Below are positions 27,964 through 55,556 of a stretch of 64,000 nucleotides of DNA, one piece after another. Under the pieces are notes generated by a model. It was not told the origin of the DNA. It saw only the letters and a program-made list of their open reading frames with translations, and made no database searches. The DNA comes from Epinephelus fuscoguttatus. Lineage: Eukaryota > Chordata > Actinopteri > Perciformes > Serranidae. Position 1 is the stretch's first letter. Each line of letters opens with the position of its first letter. A program made the position numbers and the translations under genes. Location of the stretch: contig NC_064754.1 of NCBI RefSeq assembly GCF_011397635.1, positions 35,580,043 through 35,644,042 of the forward strand. The letters are read 5' to 3'.

Positions 27964-30733
27964 TATCCATTTCCATGTCTTTTCCGGGCTTTAATATGAG
28001 TTTGAAAAGCTGTATAATCGAGCCACCTAATTTAATAATCAGTCTGAGAAATTTTTGGGGGGGAAAAAAAGTCAAAATTCCAGCTCTTAAATGTGAATAT
28101 TTTCTGGTTTCTTTACTCCTCTTTGACAGTAAACTAAATATTTATGGGTTGTAGACAAAACAAGACATTTTAAGGACATTATCCTGGGCTTTGGGAAACA
28201 GAGAGCTACATTTTTCACACTTTTCTGACATGTTATAGACCAAACAACTATTCACTTAATCAAGAAAATAACTGAAGGATTGATCAACAATAAAAATAAC
28301 TGTTAGTTGTAGCCCGGCTGGATATTAACTGCTTTATGTTACTATCGTTTCGTTATGAACGTGTTAAGATAGTCTCACCTTGTCCTCCTCTCCCTCGGAG
28401 TCGGAGGCCGCTCTGAACTGCAGCGTACCGGTGTTGATGTAAAATCCCCCCAGCTTTGTGGTCAGAGAGGCAGGCACCAGCTCATCATACTGAGAAAAAT
28501 AACAACAGAAGACAGTTTGTATTATAAGAACATAGAAATCTGGGGAAACAATAAATCCTCTTACACAACAAAAGCAGATCTTGTGATCATGTTTTTTGTG
28601 AACATTTTACAAATAAGCCCATTCTCTTCTGCTGGTCGGTAAAAATGGATGACTTGTGCACCAAAATAAATAAAATGACTAAAAAAACCAAAACAAAAAA
28701 AGTCGCAATCCCTGCAGGCCACAGATGAAACACTTTTCCATAACGGAGCATATCAAAACAAAAGGAGAAAAGGGTCAAACAGGCACTGCCAATTTGTGAG
28801 AGCAGAGAGGATAGCTATCAAAACAGCAAAACAAATATCATATAATGGCAGAGATTCCATACAAAGAGTATAATTCTAGCTATTAGAGTGAGACAGAGAG
28901 CGATATCCTCTGAATACTGAGCAACAAACACCGACAAACCAAAACAATGACATATCCCTATGTGGACACAAGCAGCACGTACGTATTCATGAGTCATGAG
29001 GATGATTTTAGACCGCAGTCTCGGGTTGGCTCTAAGAAGGGACAAGTGTCTATCTTTAGAAGTGCCACTGAATGCACTGTATTGAAACATCAAGCCAGGA
29101 AATAAATATTTAACCACAGAGGAATAATGTCTACCTCAACACAACACGACATGAGAACAGGAATGTGACAAGGACAGCAAATTAACCAGCAGATAAAACA
29201 GGAGACAAAGGGAACAATGTGTTATGTCATTACAAGACTAAAGAGAGAATGAATAAATGTGATAGCCTTGAAAAAAAAACAACTAAAGGTGAAAAATCAC
29301 TTCATTATTAATAAAGTGAGGCGCACTCACAGCTTCTGAGTTGTCGATAAAGGGGTCTGTCTCATCGTAGCCAAAGCCTATATCAATCAAATCCTGCATT
29401 CTGTCCTTCTTCTTCTTCTTTTCTGCGTTACCCTGGAAAATAATTAAAAAAAAAAAAAACATTTAAAAATATTAACTTTTGATTTCATTTCACATGAAAT
29501 TTCCTTACATTTATTCTAACCTTAAAGGTAGGTAAATAAAAAAATACATATTCTTCCTCTTACCTGTAGTGCTATTTATCAGTCTAGGTCATTTTGGTGT
29601 GAGTTACAGAGTGTTGGAGATATCTGCCTTCTCTCAAATATAATGGAACTAGATGGCACTCTGCTTGTGGTGCTCAATGTACCAAGAAAATACATTTAAA
29701 AAACTCAAAAGCAATGAAATTATGACCTGATTTCTCAAGATAATCCAGAGACCTTGTTGTGCACAGATTCATGGAGGAACTATTTTCTTACAACCAACTA
29801 CACCCACCAACTGTATTACCATGAAGGAGGAAGCATGCATCTACTCATGGTCAAGAGCTGTGAGCTTCCTCAATGGTGCTAGGTGAGCTAAAAGTAGAAG
29901 CACGCTTTATTGATAAAAAGCACAACAGGTATATGGAATAATCTTTATTTTTGATTTTGGGGTGAACTGTCCCTTTAATCTTAAAACGACCCATTTCTAG
30001 AGTGAGGATTTACAAAATGTCCTCACTTTCTCCATGTGGCTGTTGTTTTAGGGGCATTTGGACCTCTTAAGACACAAACACAAAAGACATCTAGAGCCAG
30101 ACTGATAATTCAACCATGCCAACATATTGGGCCGATATTGGTTTCTTACAGATATATTCTACTGGCATATATATCAGCCGATAAGTAGTGAGAAATTGCA
30201 CTACATTGCAAAAGATATGTTTAAGGCCATTCAGAAACACTTGCTCCATTACATAGTCTGTTCGCCAGAGAGCACAGACTAGTTCATTTTTCAACTATAA
30301 AATGCCCCACTCAGTATGTTTCTCTGCCGCAATTCTTTGAACCAACAAACAAACAAACAAACAAAAGGTATGCAATAAGGTACAAAAATGAGACAATAAA
30401 ATCAGAAACTGCACTGGTATTGGATACTTTAAATTCTCAAATATCAATATCAACCTGAAAATCCCAGTTTAGTGAGGCTGCAGCAACAATCAATACGAGA
30501 CTGAAAATATCACGAAATATATATTTAACCGCATCTGTTCCTCCAGAGTTTTTTCCTTTGTCCCCTTTTCTCCAAGTCTACGGAGAGAGGGTGTCACCTG
30601 TTGTAAAGCTGAGATTTTGGGCTATATAAATTAAATTAACTTGACTATAACAAGATAATTAACAGTAAATTTGACCAATATATCAGCCGATATTATGTAA
30701 TTGCAGATAGTGGTATTGACATATGTGTTGGTC

Positions 30734-30818
<85 letters not shown>

Positions 30819-32412
30819 TTATTTCAGACATAATATCACTATTACATTGCCCCACCAACCGCTTTAAAGAAAGCCTCTGACAAGTTGATTTTTCAACCAT
30901 AAAATCTCCAACTCATTTTTGTTTACATTTAGTGCTCATCAGCCAATTTTTTGAAACTCTCAAATATCCGTATTGGTATGGGCCTCAAAAATCCAGTATT
31001 TGCCAGGCTATAAATTTTACATCATCAGATTAGAAACACTTCAAATGCAGAGATTAAAAAACAAAACAAAAAACTCACATATTTATTTTCAAACTTTTTT
31101 GCCAGGGCCTCAACCTGGAGCCGCTCTCTCTCATCATCATTGAAGGGGTCATTGGGAGTGTGGGCTGGAGTCAGACTTGGAGGATTCTTTGCCTGGAAAA
31201 CAAATGTGAAAATTATGAATATTATTAACATCAAGATTAGGTCACAGGAATGATCAGAATTCAAAACTTGGATTAGACAGTGTCAGACCACCCTTACACA
31301 AAAACACAACCTGGCTCTGTGCTCAAACCTCTGAAAAAAAGGAAAATCCAGTTGGTAAAATATCAATACATTATCATAATATTACCTGCAAACTTAAAAT
31401 AACTGAATAAAAAAAACATACAGTTTGCCAAACATGGTGCTGGCATGATCACCTTTTAGATCCAAATAAGAATTATTCAATTCAGCTGTGGTTTGCAAAC
31501 TTTTTCCCACCAATCTCCAACTCATGTAAAACATAATTGCAAAAACTGGATCATCCCAAACTGCAGAGTATCAAAATGAGGCGAGCTTCTCTTTGATCTC
31601 ACAGCTCTGACATTTGCCTTGCTCCCATGCTACATCCTGGTACTTCCATCAGCAATGCTCTATCATCTATCTATCACCCGCAGCCAGAGGGCCAAACTGC
31701 ATGTGGCATTTCCAAGTGCTGTAATGGCTGTGTGACTGGGCTGTTGCTGGGCAAGTCTGAGTGAACAGGACACAGGTAGCAGCACGAGATAAGCTATATC
31801 TCTACATGTTCAGAAAGAGGAGGTCCCTCGATATAGAGCTACAATCTGGCAGCAGAGCGCAGCTGAAGTTGGAAAGCACGCAGAGTGGACTGGCTGAGCT
31901 GCGTGCTCAAAAAAACTGCTGCTGTCTTTTGTGTTGAGTCGCACTAATGGTCAGTTTCAGCCACGCTAGTCCACAGAAGGACAAGGTGCACTTCCCCCCT
32001 CTCACTTAGCAATGACAAGTCCTCACAAACACTTCCAAGAGCAAATAAAATTAACTCCAGCTCCAGTCTCACCCGGCCTGGTAGTGTTAGTCAAACTGGG
32101 AGACCCTACCTGGAGGTTCTGGATGAGTTCGCCGTAATTAAACTCGGCGGAGGAGCGGTCGTCAGGCTCCGGTAGGGACAGGTTGAGCCGCACCGTCACC
32201 CTCTTCTCGGCTCCAGCCGTGTCCCTGTCGCCGGTTTTGCCGAGGCGACCGTTGCTGGCAGCACCCCCTGCCCCGGTCGCTGCCTCGACCTCCCCGGCTC
32301 TACCGAAGTTGAAGTCGGCCTCATCCTCCAGCCGGCGTTTCCTGGACTCCGCGGCTGCTCCAGCTGCGAAGGCCGAGAGGGTGACAAATTGCACTTTTCT
32401 CGGTTCGGCCAT
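7147..32412 (-). CDS. ubn2: Ubinuclein-2, 17 coding exons, complete
   Basis: Nuclear subunit of the HIRA complex, which deposits histone H3.3 independently of replication; family knowledge says the Hpc2-related domain contacts H3.3-H4. Coding exons in transcript order: 32412-32110, 31192-31079, 29432-29331, 28489-28379, 26332-26229, 23658-23097, 20575-20505, 20089-19960, 17648-17542, 17172-17062, 16385-16242, 15383-15333, 15196-15154, 13619-12099, 12008-11801, 10185-10117, 7193-7147. All junctions are GT-AG and the phases close, giving 1265 residues (human UBN2 is about 1347). It starts MAEPRKVQF, like UBN2. The Hpc2-related domain is about residues 115-197 ([20 protein letters not shown], then [20 protein letters not shown], then [12 protein letters not shown]). 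A lysine-rich linker follows, then [17 protein letters not shown]. The conserved middle domain is about residues 425-640 ([46 protein letters not shown]). The tail is Ser/Pro-rich and ends [13 protein letters not shown]2 is preferred over UBN1 from the middle-domain wording and the ift56 neighbour. Confidence 0.95.
7918..8219. repeat. hAT-like MITE with CTAGGGCTGGG ends
   Basis: The left end is CTAGGGCTGGGTTGAAATAG; the right end ATATTGCCCAGCTTAGGG is its imperfect inverse. AT-rich interior. A related copy starts at 24769. It lies in ubn2 intron 16. Confidence 0.6.
8247..8455 (-). repeat. Possible solo LTR fragment
   Basis: On the minus strand this GC-rich block contains AATAAA (8326-8321), then about 75 bp ending CTCGGTTACA, the layout of a retroelement R-U5 end. 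The 5' limit is uncertain and no internal coding sequence is present. Confidence 0.35.
10075..10105. repeat. (AGG)n trinucleotide repeat next to ubn2 exon 16
   Basis: Reads (TCC)n on the transcript strand, about 12 nt inside intron 16. Confidence 0.9.
10662..10848. repeat. Short MITE, same family as 55557
   Basis: Both terminal inverted repeats are present (TTAAAAGGGACAGTTCACCC at the left, GGTGAACTGTCCCTTTAA at the right), 187 bp apart end to end. It keeps the family phrase GAGTAGATGCACA. It lies in ubn2 intron 15, left of exon 15 and right of exon 16. Confidence 0.75.
12099..13619 (-). other. ubn2: ubn2 exon 14: large low-complexity exon
   Basis: This single exon codes for 507 residues (about 652-1158), 40% of ubn2. 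It opens [17 protein letters not shown] straight after a TTTTTTAG acceptor and ends SHLSQ before a GTTAGT donor. The only family-conserved block is [20 protein letters not shown] near its start, the counterpart of the SLDEDL motif in human UBN1 and UBN2. The rest is Ser/Pro/Thr-rich with short Gln and His runs and is predicted disordered. The internal Met at 13586 is not the gene start: the frame is open and in phase through the acceptor. Confidence 0.9.
13866..14275. repeat. Inverted-repeat element in ubn2 intron 13
   Basis: A perfect 24-bp inverted repeat (13870-13893 and 14248-14271, including CCAATCAGAGCCGAGGAGT) bounds about 400 bp. The layout is that of a non-autonomous DNA transposon; the CAGCTGTCAATCACTGCTC phrase is familiar from fish repeats. 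Confidence 0.65.
16188..16238. repeat. (CA)n microsatellite at the ubn2 exon 11 donor
   Basis: On the transcript strand this is (UG)n beginning within the donor: exon 11 ends ACCAG and the intron starts GTCTGTGTGTG. Confidence 0.95.
17179..17228. repeat. (CA)n microsatellite at the ubn2 exon 10 acceptor
   Basis: On the transcript strand (UG)n runs to within about 7 nt of the exon 10 acceptor (TCTGACAG). Confidence 0.95.
18725..19345. repeat. Inverted-repeat element in ubn2 intron 8
   Basis: The left end repeats AGAATAAAGTC-type phrases three to four times, and the right end carries the inverse GACTTTATTCTC and GCTTTATTCTTG. About 620 bp in total. Probably a non-autonomous DNA element. Confidence 0.5.
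24440..24745. repeat. Interspersed fish repeat with tRNA-like end
   Basis: CACCCATTCACACACTCATCCACACA, then GGTGCCACCTGCTACTCAG, then GGGATCAAACAACCAATC and CCTGAGCCACAGCAGCC. This is a decayed form of a common teleost repeat whose end looks like an inverse tRNA B box. Ubn2 intron 5. Confidence 0.45.
24769..25082. repeat. hAT-like MITE, related to 7918
   Basis: Begins TAGGGCTGGGCAATATATCAATAT, the terminal phrase of the 7918 family. The right end is diverged. It lies in ubn2 intron 5. Confidence 0.5.
26431..26490. repeat. (TG)n microsatellite
   Basis: Thirty TG units, about 100 bp upstream of ubn2 exon 5 on the transcript strand. Confidence 0.95.
26830..27150. repeat. Interspersed fish repeat (GCTAACATCAGCATGCTCAT family)
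   Basis: Phrases GTTTACCATGGTCACCATCTTAG and GTGTTAGCACACCAACATATGC mark a common teleost repeat. An inverse-orientation relative is at 57960-58250. Confidence 0.45.
27300..27663 (-). repeat. DANA/mermaid-like tRNA-derived SINE
   Basis: Reads on the minus strand from GGCGGCACGGTGGTGTGGTGG through the B box GGTTCGATCCCGG and the body block CCTCCCACAGTCCAAAGACA to an ATGAATG-type tail. It is flanked by a perfect 13-bp target-site duplication, CCTAGTTTTTGTT (27287-27299 and 27664-27676). It sits in ubn2 intron 4, between exons 4 (28489-28379) and 5 (26332-26229). Confidence 0.85.
27929..27952. repeat. (AT)n microsatellite
   Basis: Short alternating AT tract in ubn2 intron 4. Confidence 0.9.
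28075..28318. repeat. Common fish MITE (GGCTGCAACTAA family)
   Basis: Holds the phrases ACAAAACAAGACATTTTAAGG and CTGGGCTTTGGGAAA, and ends GTTAGTTGTAGCCC. It shares these with copies at 3118, 36445 and 36818. Confidence 0.55.
29522..29978. repeat. MITE, same family as 55557
   Basis: The right end GGTGAACTGTCCCTTTAA is intact; the left terminal repeat is eroded. The interior matches 55557-56490. It lies in ubn2 intron 2. Confidence 0.7.
30088..31013. repeat. MITE-like element with internal microsatellite
   Basis: Opens CTAGAGCCAGACTGAT and contains the repeated phrase TATCAGCCGATA, a fish hAT-type MITE signature. It closes AATCCAGTATTTGCCAGGCTAT; a similar end occurs at about 8748-8770. A (TA)n(CA)n tract interrupts it at 30735-30817. 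Ubn2 intron 2. Confidence 0.5.
30735..30817. repeat. (TA)n(CA)n microsatellite
   Basis: About 26 TA units then about 15 CA units, inside the MITE-like element at 30088-31013. Confidence 0.95.
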
Positions 32413-32830
32413 TTGGATGAGCTGCCTGCCTGAACCTCGCTCCGGACAGACAGCGACAGCGAGGAGAAGAGCTACTTCGCGAAACTACTCCAAATTGGTG
32501 GATTGAAGAAGGTTTCGCGAAGCTCCGACGGCTGCTCGGTGCCTAGACGGATGTCAGGGCCTCCTCCGCACCATACGAATTGAACTCCAGGGGATGCGAC
32601 GGTCGGGGAAAAGTTGTTTTTTCGGCAGCTACTTGCATCCTCAATTTGCTATGGGACCGACACATTCACAGGAGCCATCTTGGGTTTTCGGGAGTAAATA
32701 AAATATCAGAAGAGAGGGGTCGCTGCGCCTGCGCGTACGCACAAAACGGAAGCACCGTGACACGGGGGGTCGTCACGTCCAATCACCGCGTGCCCCGATC
32801 CTAAACCCGCCTCTGTCACAACAGGCGATA
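32413..32830 (-). promoter_or_regulatory. ubn2: CpG-rich promoter and 5' UTR of ubn2
   Basis: Sequence around and upstream of the ubn2 start is CpG-dense, unlike the rest of the window; the CpG-rich stretch continues into exon 1 to about 32110. A GC-rich stretch at about 32721-32740 reads TGCGCCTGCGCG, close to an NRF-1 site. No TATA box is evident, which suits a CpG-island housekeeping promoter. The plus-strand ORFs here are a base-composition effect. Confidence 0.55.
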
Positions 32831-35500
32831 ATAACAACACTGTCAGTACTATGATGACCTTTATAAAGTGTCTGAGTGAAGGACAGGCTTCGGCGTACAC
32901 ACACCACATGTGTGTGTCCACGCATCGATTGGCAGCTTCGGCTCTGGTTCAGGATCGATAGCTTTCAGCTGAAGCCTGTCTTTGTGTCTATTCAAGAAAA
33001 TGCTGAATTGTGCATTTTTCTACAATGGCACCAGCGCACACTCAAACATCAAATCCGAAACGGAAGAAAGCAAGCCAGATGGTTGGCTGTCTCAGTTAAC
33101 CAGCCCAACACAGCTGAGTTAGTTACAGCCACTGCTGACCACCTGTTGATACTCACTTTAAGAGTAGCAGACATGCCCCTTATTACCTTAAATTAATTAA
33201 CTTAAAAGTGAAATTGATGCTTGTGCTTTCTGTACTTCTGTGGTTAAACCATGGCTGGATTAACCTGTTAGGAAGCCCCAGGGCAAAATTTGGTTTTGGG
33301 CCCCCATTATCCCCCCTGTGCAATGTGGCCAAATTTGCAATTTAAAAAACACTTCCCAGATTCAAATTTGCTTTTTTACGTGAAAACCTGACCCAAAACA
33401 ACCTATTCGTTGCCCATTTTTCAAGTGCATCACAGCCAACATTAATAAGGAGTGAGACAGACATCATAGCTGATCAAATAATTATTTCATGGCCGGGGTG
33501 TTGTCTGACAAAATTAATATTTGAACAGAGATAAATGACAACAGCTGGGCTGCGCGATCAGCTATATCAATGTTTAAAATGCGTAATAACTCAAAAAGTT
33601 AGATGACCGAGAGTTACCTTTTTAACTTTACAGCCACACAGTCCCTGTCTGTGACTAGGTTACACACGCACTCAGCAATGGTAAAGCATGTTACTCCACC
33701 GGTCTGTCTGCCTGCCCTCTGTGGTCACCTAGACTGTTTTTATATAGTCACCATATAGCTGTAATTTACACATTTTTCTATTTCTGTTTTCAGTCAGCTG
33801 AATGTGTATAACATACTTATTTAACTGCAGCTAATGAACCCCACGTTAACCACCATTCCCACGCTACTGCCCTGCATTGCAAGATCCTTAGTTTATAATT
33901 GCACCGTCTGTCTGTGAAAATCAACATAAATCCAGGTTAATAATAACAGCTTAGCTGTGTATTCTGCTATGTTGGCGTTTAAAATTAACAACTACAGAGA
34001 CAGTTATAGACAACTAGGGTTTTCTTAACTGTCCCAGCACTTTAGCACACTGCCCATGACCCTGACTGGGCTAGCTCATCATTTTGGAAAAGCACCGTTG
34101 TGAAGAAAGAAAAATGCTGTTACTGTCTTGAAGGAGGGCTGATATGGAGAGAAAAAGGTGCATTTACAAATTAAACTATCTTAATGTGGACACTCAGCCT
34201 GTAAAAATAACCCTAATGATGTCATCATGGTCAGTTTGGCCTTAAAGTTTGAGAGGTAAAGGTATTTAAACAGACAGGTAAGATTTAATGCAAGATACTA
34301 CTGAGTTGCATTGTGGGAGTTGTAGGATCCAGTATTTTTGAAGCTTGACTTAAATTAGCAACTAAAACGCAAGATTTCTCAGCCTCAGCCGCTGTGTTTG
34401 GAGCCATTGTTGTTTTAAACTGTCTTTGTAAAATCATTAACTTTATGGAAGAGCAACACTAAAAAAAATGGAGTACATATTAAATTTTGTTATACTAACA
34501 GGAAATCGTACATTTCATGTGCCAATGCATGTGAAACCGCAACGCTGACATGACATTGCCAAATTTATTCCACAAGGACAAAAGCAAAAATGTTTTCCAG
34601 AGATTTCCTTATTAATATTCATTAATTACTTTTGTTAGTTTATGGTGCTGCCTCACCACCATCCACATTTTATTCTTGTTTCGTAGCTGTTAGCAGCCTC
34701 TCATGTTTCTTTGTGCAATTCAAAGCCTAAAGTAGGACAATAGTGTCTTTCAATAGCACACAAAAAAATCAGGCACTGTATATTTTGGATAATGACTTAC
34801 AGTATACTGTTACAGTACTTTTCCACTGTCACCACACTACATACTCACACCTGCTCAGTGTTGCTGTAGGATGTAGTGTAATTGGTACACAGCTCCAGTG
34901 TACATTAATCTGTGTGTAGAAGTTTAAATTGAAGGTGAATCCTTACATTTTCTTTTATTCTGCAAAATTAACTGTTGAAAATTTGTCATTTGTTAACTTC
35001 GTTCATATCTATGAAAAAAGAACTAAAATCTGATGTCAGAATCTTTAGTTTTAGTATACTCTTGTACAAGTAAATACCACTGCAAATACATATATTTATT
35101 TTGCTGTTGAAAATCTTAATAATTTTTGTCTTTTTTTCCCTCTTTTTTTATGCAAATGATTGATTGTATTTTAGTATTGCTTAAAAAAGTGGAGGATAAA
35201 ACTGCATGACATCAGTTATTGTTCTGAAATTCAAAGTAATCACTCATATAAATGCAAAAGTCTTTTAGAAAATACATATTCATTTTAATACAAATACACC
35301 AGTACATAGAGAACTGCAGTTTAAAACTTACATATTTTCACAGCTGTGAGGCAGAGATAACAGCTCCATATTTCTTCATGGGGCATAGATATCATTCGAC
35401 TTAATTAAGTATAATGACCAAATGCAATATAATGACTGCTGATGTCTGCATAATGTAACTACTGTTGATATAGTGAGCTGAAGTTAAGTGCCCAAAGCTG
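32831..35500. other. Intergenic region between ubn2 and ift56
   Basis: No gene is supported. A repeat-like block starts near 33245 (GGCTGGATTAACCTGTTAGG), of a type common in fish genomes. A minus-strand AATAAA at 35095-35100, about 400 bp past the ift56 stop, is a plausible ift56 polyadenylation signal. Otherwise the stretch is AT-rich sequence without recognisable content. Confidence 0.4.
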
Positions 35501-52553
<17,053 letters not shown>

Positions 52554-53169
52554 ATCGGCGAGCCTTTCGTTAGGAGGCACCTAACGCTAGCTAAGACTTG
52601 TTTATCACTAGCCTTGGCAACGTAACGTTGGTGTTCCTATCAACTACAACACAACACCGTTAGCAGTTATTGTATACTCGCTACTTAACTTAGCTTCTTA
52701 GCTATCTAGTTTCATCTCAAATTGAAAACCGACAGGTAAGCCTAACGTTGTCAACGTAAACTATGTTATCCTACGACTAACATGGCAGTGATGAAATTAC
52801 AATTAACTCGTTTTCGCACTACTAGGTGGAGAATTATGGATTGTCTTGGTTACGGCTAGCTAACGTTAGCTGACAATGAACGACAGTATAGATTAATTCC
52901 TATTCCGCTGTCATATTTTCAAATTAAAAGCACCAGCAAGAATCTGAATATCTAGTGAGGCAGTTTAACGCCAATACAGGGTGAGTAGTTGATGTAAACA
53001 CACCACGACCCTCCTCTAAAAATCAAGCGAAGGAAAAGCTCGGACGTTTCAACTGTTGTTAAGATACAGCTCTTGAATTACATTTATTTTGTAGTCAAAA
53101 AGCGTCTGGAGCTAAACAGGAAACAGCGTGACTGTACTGTGTTGAACTTGATGAAGAGGTTTGTTCTAC

Positions 53170-53182
53170 GTTGCCTAGCAAC
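53170..53182. promoter_or_regulatory. RFX X-box motif upstream of ift56
   Basis: GTTGCC-T-AGCAAC fits the RFX consensus GTNRCC(N0-3)RGYAAC at every position. It lies about 620 bp upstream of the ift56 start codon, in non-repetitive sequence. RFX factors drive ciliary genes, so it is a plausible ift56 element. The distance is longer than usual for an X-box. Confidence 0.6.
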
Positions 53183-53358
53183 GGAACACAGAGAAGTGGT
53201 TGCGGCTAGAGCTGCTATGGCTGCTGTTCGTCACGAAGATTTTTCAATTTGGACAAAATATATTTCACTATATATTTTAAGAAATATCCTTATAGGACAT
53301 CGCAGATATTCATTGTTTTGTAATAAATTGTTTAATATAGGTGTAATGTACTGAAATT

Positions 53359-53431
53359 GCCCCAGTGGCCTAATGGATAAGGCACTGGCCTCCTAAGCCA
53401 GGGATTGTGGGTTCGAGTCCCATCTGGGGTG
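53359..53431 (+). tRNA. tRNA-Arg (anticodon CCT)
   Basis: The 73-nt cloverleaf has acceptor stem GCCCCAG/CTGGGGT, an A box (GTGGCCTAATGG), anticodon stem CTGGC/GCCAG with loop CTCCTAA (anticodon CCT at 53392-53394), and B box GGTTCGAGTCC. A TTTT terminator follows at 53437-53440. There is no intron. As I recall the human tRNA-Arg-CCT, this differs only near the 3' end. The G1-U72 wobble and G discriminator are unusual. It reads AGG codons. Confidence 0.96.
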
Positions 53432-53440
53432 GTACGTTTT

Positions 53441-54894
53441 AAAGTAAAAACATATGGAGCTCAGTGACACTGAAAAAGTTTCTTCTAACTGATTCAATCA
53501 CTGTGATGTAAATACACTGTGGTGTGCAAATATAGTAGTGTGACCTTGTAATTTGTTTCATGAATGTAAATTGAAATCTATGTCTTACCTACCAGTGTAG
53601 AATTGGTTAAATTGTGTACGGTACTTACCCACAAATCACCACATAGATCATAAAGGGGGTCATTTTACACTTAATTAGTAATTTCTGAATGACGGATCAT
53701 TGGTGTAGTCATGAAAAATCAGGTTATTCTCTTGAAGTTGTTTCATCATATTTTTATTATATACTTGTTTGCATTTCCTGCTGGGTGTTATACTTTTATG
53801 AAAAACTGGTGTAGCTCAGGCTGTAAATGCTGAAGAACGCAGCATTAAATCGTTCCTTGTGCCTATAAATGTAAACATTGAATAAACATTAGACAGAAGT
53901 GCATTTCTATATTATGCATTTGTGCATTTATTTCGCTTATATATTCACTGAAGAAACGCAAAATGAAACGAGACAGTTTTATGAGTAGCCAGACAGCTAA
54001 TTTGATTTCTCAGCTCATAGTGCTGTATATTTCTCATGTGCTTTGATGGACATGACTGGGATGATTGCACCATCCCAGTCTGAGGCCTGTGCAGTGGGAG
54101 CTGCAGACCTCTCTTCATTGGCACTCTGAGCCCTCCAGTCCTTTGTAGGGAACATGAGGAAACAATGTTGGAGATGTTTCATGAATGTGCATTCTGTTCA
54201 TCATCTGACAGCTTCCAAAAATCAACCTGATACAATTTAGTTTACAAGAAGGCAAGACTTTACAACTCAAAATAGGTCTGTGGTAACAAAATAAAATCTA
54301 AGTGAAAGGTGGATATATTCTTTGCTTTTACACTAAAAACTACAAACATTTTGTAAGCAGTAAAGAAATCCTTTAGCAAAATCAGGTTTCCTGGTACTCC
54401 TTTTCATTCTCAGTCTAAGGCAGGGACTATTTTATGAGTCTGATTCTCTGCCCAACAAAAGAATAGTTACCATAAATCACTGAACTGAACAGGCTTACAT
54501 TTGGGACAAGCCTTTAATTCCTTTTATACAAAACTGTTGCTCAACAAAGATGGGAAATGCTATAAAATTGTTTATTTGAACCACTATGAATATTACTTGT
54601 ATGAAAATCAGGCTTCAAATGACATATCAGTTATGTATCATTCATTTAAACTAGCTCTGACATACAGGGCATCAGAGAGGATTATGGCACCTGGCATACC
54701 GACACAACATCACTGTATCCTGTTAAAACAATATTCATAACTTTGATTAATTTTTTTTATGAAAAACCCCTTTGATTCTTTTAATGCATAGAACCTTGTG
54801 GAGTAAAGGAATATCAGTAATAATTTTACTTTCCTTCACAGTAAAAAAGGTAAACAGGAGCTCATGCATGTAACACTTAAACCCGCAATACGAG
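53441..54894. other. Non-coding stretch right of the tRNA
   Basis: AT-rich sequence. I see no exon with family support, no RNA gene and no clear repeat. Short ORFs here lack splice sites and Kozak support. Confidence 0.4.
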
Positions 54895-55268
54895 ATGGCA
54901 GCTGGTCTCAGCAGAGTCTGTGCTTTAACACTCAGTATATCGCAATATTCGACTAGGTGGATAAACGTGGTGGCCCAATTGACCAGCATCTTCCTGTAAG
55001 TAGGGCCGTCACACTGAAAAGAGTCACGTCTGGTAGCTAAGTACAGTCAACAGATGGGTGATTATGGTACATGAGGCTTTGAATCAGCTGGTCCAAGTTT
55101 CTTACTAACAGCCCCTGGGGCAGAGGATGACATTGTCATCAACTGTAGTTTATGCAATCCCTCATCTTTTTTCCTCACAGCAAACGGCCTAACAACGTGC
55201 CTGCGCGTGGATCTAATCCTGTCACTGAAGAATCTGCTGATTCATTGAAGTCAACACAGCTGAAGTAA
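54895..55268 (+). CDS. Candidate two-exon small protein, unknown function
   Basis: Proposed exons are 54895-54995 and 55181-55268, giving 62 residues. The start CGAG-ATG-G has a strong Kozak context and an in-frame TAA 24 nt upstream. Exon 1 (MAAGLSRVCALTLSIS...) ends CT before a perfect GTAAGT donor. The 185-nt intron ends TTTTTTCCTCACAG, and exon 2 continues in phase (KRPNNVPARGSNPV... to STQLK-stop). ATTAAA lies at 55373-55378. The N-terminus is Ser/Leu/Arg-rich without acidic residues, like a short mitochondrial or hydrophobic leader; the C-terminal half is polar. I do not recognise the family. A competing minus-strand reading of the same bases is open but has no start or upstream exon. 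Confidence 0.35.
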
Positions 55269-55556
55269 CCCGAGGCGGTGCTTTGTGGGTCACAAATGGA
55301 AGCATGCTGCCATTTGGTTTGAAGGAACAAGGCAACAAACACTGCAAAGGTTATAAGAAAAAAAAGAAAATCATTAAACTGTAGCAGTTGCATGAGTAAC
55401 ACACTCTTAACTTTTGCTATAATTGTCCTACATAATTAGATTGTATTCATGGCATTTTAACATAAACAAATTATTGTTCATTATGTTTGACTGTATTAGG
55501 TTAGTAAAAGGAAGCAGACAAGGGGCTTCACTAAACCACGACTCTTTGCTGTACCC
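55269..55556. other. Possible 3' UTR of the small candidate gene
   Basis: AT-rich sequence with ATTAAA at 55373-55378 on the plus strand and no other recognisable content before the MITE that starts at 55557. Confidence 0.25.

Noticed and set aside
7147-32412. Assignment of the large gene to ubinuclein-1
   Set aside because: The MAEPR start, the middle-domain wording ([21 protein letters not shown]) and the ift56 neighbour all favour UBN2.
32183-32506. Plus-strand ORF of 107 residues over ubn2 exon 1
   Set aside because: Antisense shadow in CpG-rich sequence; no family match and no splice support.
52614-52640. Other GGCAACG / GTTGTC half sites near ift56 exon 1 as X-boxes
   Set aside because: They match only half of the RFX consensus, unlike the full site at 53170.
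55175-55402. Minus-strand 75-residue ORF ending in a TM-like stretch, possible terminal exon
   Set aside because: It has an acceptor-like CTTTGCAG but no start, no upstream exon and no known family. The plus-strand model of the same bases has start, donor, acceptor and stop.
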